In this document: positions 61,443 through 64,000 of the stretch, piece by piece
Numbering within the stretch: the stretch's first letter is position 1
Layout: the number at the start of each line of letters is the position of its first letter
From: Oscillospiraceae bacterium
Lineage (GTDB): Bacteria; Bacillota; Clostridia; Oscillospirales; Oscillospiraceae
Length of the DNA stretch: 64,000 nt
Direction of reading: 5' to 3'
Assembly (NCBI GenBank): GCA_017519975.1
Contig: JAFWRM010000032.1
Span: 1 to 64,000 of the forward strand
Made by a program: the position numbers and the translations under genes
Notes under the pieces: generated by a model
Databases searched by the model: none
What the model saw: the letters and a program-made list of their open reading frames with translations, nothing else
What the model was told of the DNA's origin: nothing

Positions 61443-63974
61443 ATGAAAAAAGGCGTATGTTTTCTGCTCGCCCTTTTGCTGATCGCCGGGGGGCTTCTGG
61501 CGCCCGCGGCGATGGCGGCGAAAAGGGGAGCGGAGAAGAAAAACATAGCCATCGTCTTCGACAACTCCGGTTCCATGTACATCAGGGAGAACAAAGCCTG
61601 GTGCCGCGCTACGTACGCCATGGAGGTGTTCGCCGCCATGATGAACGAGGGCGACACGATGACCGTTTACCCGATGCACGAGGTGACGGTGAACGGGAAG
61701 ACGTACGACAGCGGCAGCCCCGTGGTGATCTCCGGCCCGAAGAACGCCGAGATCATCCGGAACATCTATACGCCGGATCCCCTGGGCACGCCCATCGAGA
61801 CCATCGACGCCGCCTATCAGGGGCTGTCCAGAGGCGGCGGTGAGAAATGGCTCATCGTTCTGACGGACGGCGACACGTTCTACGAGAACGACCGGGATCT
61901 GGGCGTGAACGCGACAATTCAGAAGCTGTCCGAGAAGCTCGGCGAATACAACAAGGCCGTGAACGTGATGTATCTGGGCATCGGCGCCAACGCCGTCATG
62001 CCCTCCGTCAGCGAGAACGGCTCCACCCGCTATTACGGGGACAAGGCCGGGGACAGCGCGCAGGTGCTTTCCAAGCTGACCTACATGTGCAACATGATCT
62101 TCGGGCGGGACACCATGCCCATTACGGACAACCGCATCGACATGGATCTTTCCATGAAGAAGGTCATCATCTTCGTGCAGGGGCGGGACGTTTCCAGCAT
62201 CACCGCGGCCAACGACCGCGGGGAGATCGGGACGCGAAGCGACGAGCATGCCACGAAGTACTCCACTCTCGGCGCCGGAGGGGACAACAAGGGCAGCACC
62301 GTGGACGACAACCTGCAGGGCATGATCGTGACCTACGAGAACTGCCCGGCGGGCGAGTATACGCTGAGCTACAGCGGAAACGCCTCCAGCGCCGTGGCCT
62401 ACTATGAGCCGGACGTGGATCTGGTGGTTCAGCTGGTGGAGGCCTCCACCGGACGGGTCATCAGCGGAGGGGACATCGCCTACGCCGGCGACTATGAGCT
62501 GCGCTACGGCCTGATGGACAATCAGACGGGACAGCTGACGGAGTCCGATCTGCTGGGCAACACGCACTACGACGTGGACTATACCGTCAACGGGGAGAGC
62601 TTCACCGCCTCCTCCGATAAAAAGCAGGATTCGCTGAAGCTCGCGCTGGCCGCGGGCGACGTGCTGGACGCCACCATCGCCGCGGACTATCTGAGCGGAT
62701 ACCATCTGGAGAAGGACGCGCCGGATTTCGGCTGGCCGGAGGGTGGCTTCCAGGTCCAGGTGCGGACCATCGCGGTGGAAGAGCTGACGATGGAAGTGAC
62801 GCAGCTGAAGGATGAGTACCGGCTCTCTGAGCTGGAAAGCGTGGGACGGTTCCGTCTGAAAGCCGCCTATCAGGGCGTGCCCCTGACGGGGGAGACGCTG
62901 GCCTCCGTCGTTCCGAACCTGCGGCTGGAGGGCGGCAACGCCCAGGTGACCTGGGAACCCAGCGACGACGGCGAGGGCTTCGACGTGTTCCTGAAGTACG
63001 CCGAGGGCGGCGCCGCCGAGACGGAATGCTGCGACTACCGGCTGCTGGCCGACGTCACCTATACCAACGAGGACGGGCAGTCCGGCACCAGCAGCGTGAT
63101 GGAGAAGGAGTTTTCCATCACGGACGACGGCTATGGGCTGACCTCGAAGCTGGAGGCGCCGCAGACCTTCTTCCGGGCGTCCGAGATGGACAGAGGCGAG
63201 CCGCTGCGGCTGACCCTGGCCAAGGACGGCGAGCCGCTGACGGATGAGGAACTGGCCGCCGTGAGCGTGGACGTGGAGGCGGACGGGCTGGATTACGAGG
63301 TCGAGCCCCTGCCCGGAGAGTCCGCCCTGGCCATCCACCTGAAGAACAGAGACGGCGCCACCATGGGCAAGCGGGACGTGGTATGCACCGTCAACGGCCG
63401 GGACCAGGTGGGCCGCGAGATCCGCACCACCTCGAAAACGGGCGTGGAGGTCCAGAAATATCCTCTGTGGATGCGCTGGGCCGTGATCGGGGCGATCCTG
63501 CTGCTGGCCATTCTGACGGCGATCCTGATCATGAATCAGAAGGTGCTCCCCAAAAAGGTGCTGCGCCAGGGAGAGACGGATTTCACCATCGGCGGAAAGA
63601 CGATCGAAGACAGCGCGACGGTGGCTTACAACCGCGGCTCGAAAACGCTGGACATCACGCCGCCGGCGGCGCCGTCGTATCCCTATGTCAGCTGCGCGGT
63701 CAAGCTGAAGCTGCAGGCCGTGAGCCCGCGCCGGATCCCGTCCAGAGACCGGCAGATGATGGTCACGCAGGTGCAGGCCGCCGCGGACATCGACTCGGTG
63801 GAAGTAGGCGCCGCCGTCTATGAGCGGGACAAGGCCACGGGCCGTTTCGTCAAGGAGGGCAGCAATCCCACGATGCTGAGCAAGAACTCCGTCATCACCG
63901 TCAACGGCACCGCGCAGAACAACAAGGGAAGAAACAAACCGGCGATCCTGACACAGCAGCTTCGCTTCAAATAA
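61443..63974 (+). CDS. Surface protein with von Willebrand factor A domain
   Basis: An 843-aa protein with a signal peptide (MKKGVCFLLALLLIAGGLL). A vWA domain (about 33-260) carries the metal-ion-dependent adhesion motif DNSGSM (Asp40, Ser42, Ser44) and LIVLTDGDTFYEND. Beta-rich Ig-like repeats fill about 280-670. A membrane helix (WAVIGAILLLAILTAILIM, about 677-697) precedes a beta-rich C-terminal cytoplasmic domain of about 140 aa. Start with GAGAGGAGGGGACGC. Likely binds a ligand or assembles a surface complex, as CoxE/BatA-like vWA proteins do; the partner is unknown. A C-terminal cytoplasmic domain on a vWA surface protein suggests signalling. Confidence 0.85.
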   Translation: MKKGVCFLLALLLIAGGLLAPAAMAAKRGAEKKNIAIVFDNSGSMYIRENKAWCRATYAMEVFAAMMNEGDTMTVYPMHEVTVNGKTYDSGSPVVISGPKNAEIIRNIYTPDPLGTPIETIDAAYQGLSRGGGEKWLIVLTDGDTFYENDRDLGVNATIQKLSEKLGEYNKAVNVMYLGIGANAVMPSVSENGSTRYYGDKAGDSAQVLSKLTYMCNMIFGRDTMPITDNRIDMDLSMKKVIIFVQGRDVSSITAANDRGEIGTRSDEHATKYSTLGAGGDNKGSTVDDNLQGMIVTYENCPAGEYTLSYSGNASSAVAYYEPDVDLVVQLVEASTGRVISGGDIAYAGDYELRYGLMDNQTGQLTESDLLGNTHYDVDYTVNGESFTASSDKKQDSLKLALAAGDVLDATIAADYLSGYHLEKDAPDFGWPEGGFQVQVRTIAVEELTMEVTQLKDEYRLSELESVGRFRLKAAYQGVPLTGETLASVVPNLRLEGGNAQVTWEPSDDGEGFDVFLKYAEGGAAETECCDYRLLADVTYTNEDGQSGTSSVMEKEFSITDDGYGLTSKLEAPQTFFRASEMDRGEPLRLTLAKDGEPLTDEELAAVSVDVEADGLDYEVEPLPGESALAIHLKNRDGATMGKRDVVCTVNGRDQVGREIRTTSKTGVEVQKYPLWMRWAVIGAILLLAILTAILIMNQKVLPKKVLRQGETDFTIGGKTIEDSATVAYNRGSKTLDITPPAAPSYPYVSCAVKLKLQAVSPRRIPSRDRQMMVTQVQAAADIDSVEVGAAVYERDKATGRFVKEGSNPTMLSKNSVITVNGTAQNNKGRNKPAILTQQLRFK

Positions 63975-64000
63975 CGGACAGAAATCAACGAATCATTACA

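Noticed and set aside
61395..63338. Long reverse-strand frame opposite the vWA gene
   Set aside because: Shadow of a clearly supported coding region, no plausible start site or motif.

Overview
The window is a GC-rich stretch from a low-complexity-envelope anaerobic Firmicute, most likely class Clostridia. Supporting signs are the recA-recX-rimO-pgsA order, a SleB-type spore-cortex hydrolase, a CIRCE-controlled hrcA-grpE-dnaK-dnaJ operon, a RibU riboflavin transporter behind an FMN riboswitch, SD-driven starts (AGGAGG), many lipoproteins with Gram-positive lipoboxes, and Fe-S enzymes. No rRNA, tRNA, CRISPR array, transposase or integrase was seen.

Layout. 0-4 kb: HtrA protease (cut by the window edge), then a reverse-strand pair of adenosylhomocysteinase-like protein and SAH/MTA deaminase. 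4-15.6 kb: forward run of an FG-GAP-like lipoprotein, a two-component system, DUF1385, prmC, recA, recX, rimO, pgsA, azlCD and an inactive-looking amidase-like protein. 15.7-20.6 kb (reverse): SPFH/NfeD pair, SleB-like hydrolase, rpiB and membrane proteins. 20.7-26.7 kb: PucR regulator divergent from a YtcJ-type amidohydrolase, an internally duplicated cupin-like protein with two four-cysteine clusters, and an EamA transporter. 26.8-31.7 kb: heat-shock operon. 31.9-40.2 kb: RibU, a SLOG protein, an orphan fumarase beta subunit, a DivIVA-like coiled coil, a degenerate transglutaminase lipoprotein, and topoisomerase IV. 40.5-42.2 kb: rpsB-tsf. 42.3-53.6 kb: a MolBCA-like metal/oxyanion ABC operon behind a long leader with an intrinsic terminator, then a series of single accessory genes. 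Six of these intergenic positions carry the same AT-rich dyad, and three GC-rich repeat copies lie nearby. 53.6-64 kb: accessory membrane/surface genes.

The most interesting part is 53.6-59.1 kb: a membrane TPR protein, a membrane protein with Rossmann-like domains and a C-terminal ryanodine-receptor (RyR) domain, and a TIR-transmembrane-LRR protein, in one apparent operon behind a promoter flanked by inverted repeats. TIR domains make (cyclic) ADP-ribose-type molecules from NAD, and RyR domains are suspected to sense nucleotide-derived ligands. I therefore infer an undescribed receptor-signal-effector system resembling a bacterial Toll-like receptor. It is followed by a membrane-anchored lipase and a vWA surface protein. 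The second unusual signal is the array of 11-3-11 dyads, each lying at or just behind the 3' end of a gene, which could be recombination sites or operators.
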